From Codonopsis lanceolata (taxonomy: Eukaryota > Streptophyta > Magnoliopsida > Asterales > Campanulaceae): a stretch of 64,000 nucleotides of DNA. Below are positions 61,474-64,000 of this stretch, piece after piece; position 1 is the first letter of the stretch, and each line of letters begins with the position of its first letter. The notes under the pieces were generated by a model that was not told the DNA's origin, searched no databases, and saw only the letters and a list, made by a program, of their open reading frames with translations. The stretch covers positions 54,528,430-54,592,429 of the forward strand of contig CM028382.1 in NCBI GenBank assembly GCA_013146195.2, in the 5' to 3' direction. The translations under genes were made by a program, and so were the position numbers.

Positions 61474-64000
61474 TATTTATTTTTTAAAATGTAAATTTTT
61501 TATATTTTTGTTGTTAGCAAGGTTTGAATCCTTACCATTTATAATAACTAATAACTTTATATTGCTAGACTAAACTAGATACTTAACATAATATTGAACT
61601 TTTATTTTAAATATAATGTAGAATTACAATTGAATTCCACACATTATCCAAACAATAGAAATGCTATGATTTTGAAAGCAAATTCTAAGTTATTTAAATT
61701 CTATAGAATTTGAATATTTATTGAATTAAAAATCAAATCATCCAAACGGACCATAAGTCTAAATCCGTAAGGTCAATTCCTATTTTAGTGTTCGGGCAAA
61801 AACTTAGAAAAAATAATTTTACTGGTATTTTTTGTAAAACAAAGCCCTTGACTCCGACCTGTCACGTTTTAATGGGTTGATTTGTAAAAGAGTGGAGCTC
61901 CGTTTTAGTTTTACGATTACAATCTTACAAAAGACTTACAAGAGACTTACTCTTTAGTGTATACTAGTATACGTGTCTATGTCATAGGAACAATGTCGGT
62001 ATGAGATCAGTTCAATGAATGATCGAAATAAACAAAACTCATAACTGACGGGGTAATTCAAATAAAACACACAACTGAAGGTTTTATATGTAATTATAGA
62101 GGGGTAATTCAAACATACCTCATAATTCATTTGTAACTCACATACTTACGAATCAATCTAAACCGACAGTTGTACTTAACACAATTCGATCAGAACCACC
62201 AATTAAACCTCGAGCTCTTTTATAATTAGTAAATACAAATTATCGACCCAAAATAAACTTTTTTAACATCACTTTTACCACTTTTTTACTTTTCAATCTT
62301 TTAAATAGAATGCCATTTTAAACACACATTAAACCTAATCTCAATTTTTTTATAATTAGTAAATATAAGTAATCAAAACAAATAAAAATGGAAATCAGAA
62401 AGGACTCACATGGAAATCGTTGACATCTTCTGAACAAACCATTTTCGCCTGTCAAAAGGAGAGTGTGTGTGTGTGTACGGGCATCAATTTATAAGTTCAT
62501 TTTTGACAATGACTTGGTCACATTAATGAGTTCTCACGTCAGAAGGATCTTTTCGGTAATTGGTCACATCCAAAGATGAATGCCAATTTTTTTAAAAAGA
62601 AATCTAATGTTAGTCGGCATGGATTGGTACACAAAAATATTATTAATTCTCAATAAATTGATTACATGAAATCATCAATTGATAACGTTTGGAGTTATCA
62701 GAAATTCAGAATTATATTTTGAATAAAAATAGATTACAAATTTTAAAATTAATTACTAAAATTTAAAGAATCACAATTATGATAAAGGATGTCAGGTATT
62801 TTATTTATATATATATCTTTAATTTTGAGGTCAAGTATTTCATATATATATCTTTAATTTTGATTTGGTGTCAATTACTTTGTCAATTGGGTGTTAATGG
62901 ATAGCTTTAGATTAGGTCATTATCCATTGGCCTAATGGTTAATAGTCTAACCAAAACTATCCATTAACACCTAATTTTCAACTAAGTAGTAACACGTAGT
63001 TTTTTCAAATTGATTCAAATGTTAAAACTATTTTTATTTGAATTAGTTTCATTATATATTACATAAATTTCTTTTTTCCTTTAATTAATTAATAAAATAT
63101 TCTTGCTTTATTGATGTTGTAAGAATTGACATTTTCATCAAAACTGAAAAATTGAATAACTTGTTATTTTGTGAAATACTAATAAAATTAATATCTAATT
63201 TTTATCATTAAAATCACATAATTGAAATTCGTACTATATTATTAATCACATTCTTTATGTCATGAAATATTTTTTAAGAATTGAAACGACGGATAAAAGG
63301 CTAAAAATTATTTTCAAAAAAAGAAGCATTGCATACAATTACAAAACAGTTTTACATGAAAGAAGAAAAGAAGAAAAGAAAACAATAATTTAAAAAAATT
63401 GGGAGTATTGGAGATAAGTCAAATCCTTACTTAGAATCCGAATTAATTAGGTTATATCTCGTGTCCCCATACACTATTAGCTGTTTTAATTCATAACTTT
63501 CAAGAAAAAGGCACTAAATAGGGATTAAGTAAATATTTATTTATTTATTTACTGTCTCCTAATAGTTTTGAGAGTAAATAATTATGCATGTTTTTTATTT
63601 CATGCTAGACATTTCTTCTTTTTTTAAAAATTATGTTTCCAATTTTTAACATTTTTCCAGTTCATAATTTATGATATTAAAATGTTTTAATTTAATCGAA
63701 TTATAGTTAGTAGTTCTAGCAATGCAATAAAGTTTACTTGTGCCGTGTACATTATACAATATTAGTACGTGAGATCGGATCAATAGTTATGCTCAAGGTT
63801 TGTAGGCGCTGACTACTTAGTTTTGAGTTATCACAAATTAACACGGTTGTGAAAGGTAGCTTACGATAATTTTAAAGATTATTAGACACTCGTCATCATC
63901 GCCATTCAAAGAAAAGAAATAAAAATGAAGAGGTAATGGCCAAGTTGACACACTTGAGCCCAGGAAAGACATCAGAGCACTCCTTTGAACAGCCTGTTGG
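61474..64000. other. AT-rich non-coding DNA
   Basis: No frame with recognisable content on either strand. It includes a short GT microsatellite near 62464-62475, a 38-bp tandem duplication (ATATATATCTTTAATTTTGA) near 62800-62870 and a foldback at 62882-62981. Composition and the absence of element signatures suggest intergenic sequence. Confidence 0.6.
62882..62981. repeat. ~100-bp imperfect foldback
   Basis: GGGTGTTAATGGATAG (62889-62904) pairs with CTATCCATTAACACC further on (near 62957-62971), and the pairing continues inward (GATTAGGTCATTATCCATTGG against CCTAATGGTTAATAGTCTAA), giving ~45-bp arms with a few mismatches and almost no loop. Confidence 0.8.

Noticed and set aside
1..64000. 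tRNA or rRNA genes
   Set aside because: The only tRNA-like matches are primer-binding sites of retrotransposons; no cloverleaf or rRNA sequence was recognised.

Overview
This window is plant nuclear DNA, most likely from a eudicot; the species cannot be told from the sequence. Almost all of it is nested or decayed transposable elements: Ty3/gypsy chromovirus, Ty3/gypsy Tat-type and Ty1/copia retrotransposons, solo LTRs, and Tourist-like and Stowaway-like MITEs. No complete ordinary host gene is visible. The only recognisable host-derived coding sequence is a broken exon of an organellar RecA gene (RECA2-like), present in two copies.

Layout. 1-3058: broken pol of a chromovirus ending in a chromodomain. 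3059-3158: N gap. 3159-15880: decayed Tat-type element with an archaeal-type RNase H, an integrase split by a terminal-inverted-repeat insertion (4152-5443), two antisense genes of the plant-mobile-domain/DUF7745 kind, a 1.57-kb LTR, then a primer-binding-site-like motif and 188-bp tandem repeats. 15885-17834: truncated copia element (gag and LTR, minus strand). 18534-28099: nearly full-length copia element on the minus strand, interrupted by a 426-bp Tourist-like MITE and a 3990-bp solo LTR with a perfect 5-bp target duplication. 28100-29825: low-complexity DNA and a 3'-LTR remnant.

29825-40158 and 42953-53385 are two arms of a ~10.4-kb inverted repeat, with a second 100-N gap at the inner end of the left arm. 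Each arm holds, from outside inward: a 'CGGGC'-motif-rich flank, a recA exon split by a 635-bp MITE, a minus-gene fragment cut by a Tat LTR, that LTR (763/764 bp), an antisense spliced Transposase_28/coiled-coil gene, and the integrase C-terminus. The spacer holds the best-preserved reading frame in the window, an RT-RNaseH-aRNaseH-integrase polyprotein. The right arm is largely intact in frame; the left arm carries many small indels and shorter homopolymers. This looks more like a scaffolding or haplotig artefact than a genuine palindrome, although the arms end next to different sequence.

53385-60827: a degenerate minus-strand Tat element (5' LTR, PBS, gag, protease, RT, two RNases H, integrase), followed by an array of hairpin-forming repeats. 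60828-64000: AT-rich non-coding DNA with one complete and one truncated Stowaway-like MITE and a ~100-bp foldback.

How the parts fit: the Tat elements combine sense gag-pol, driven by the LTR, with spliced antisense genes in the 3' region driven by their own TATA promoters. In the 3-15 kb element the same palindromic motif occurs upstream of both the LTR TATA box and an antisense TATA box.
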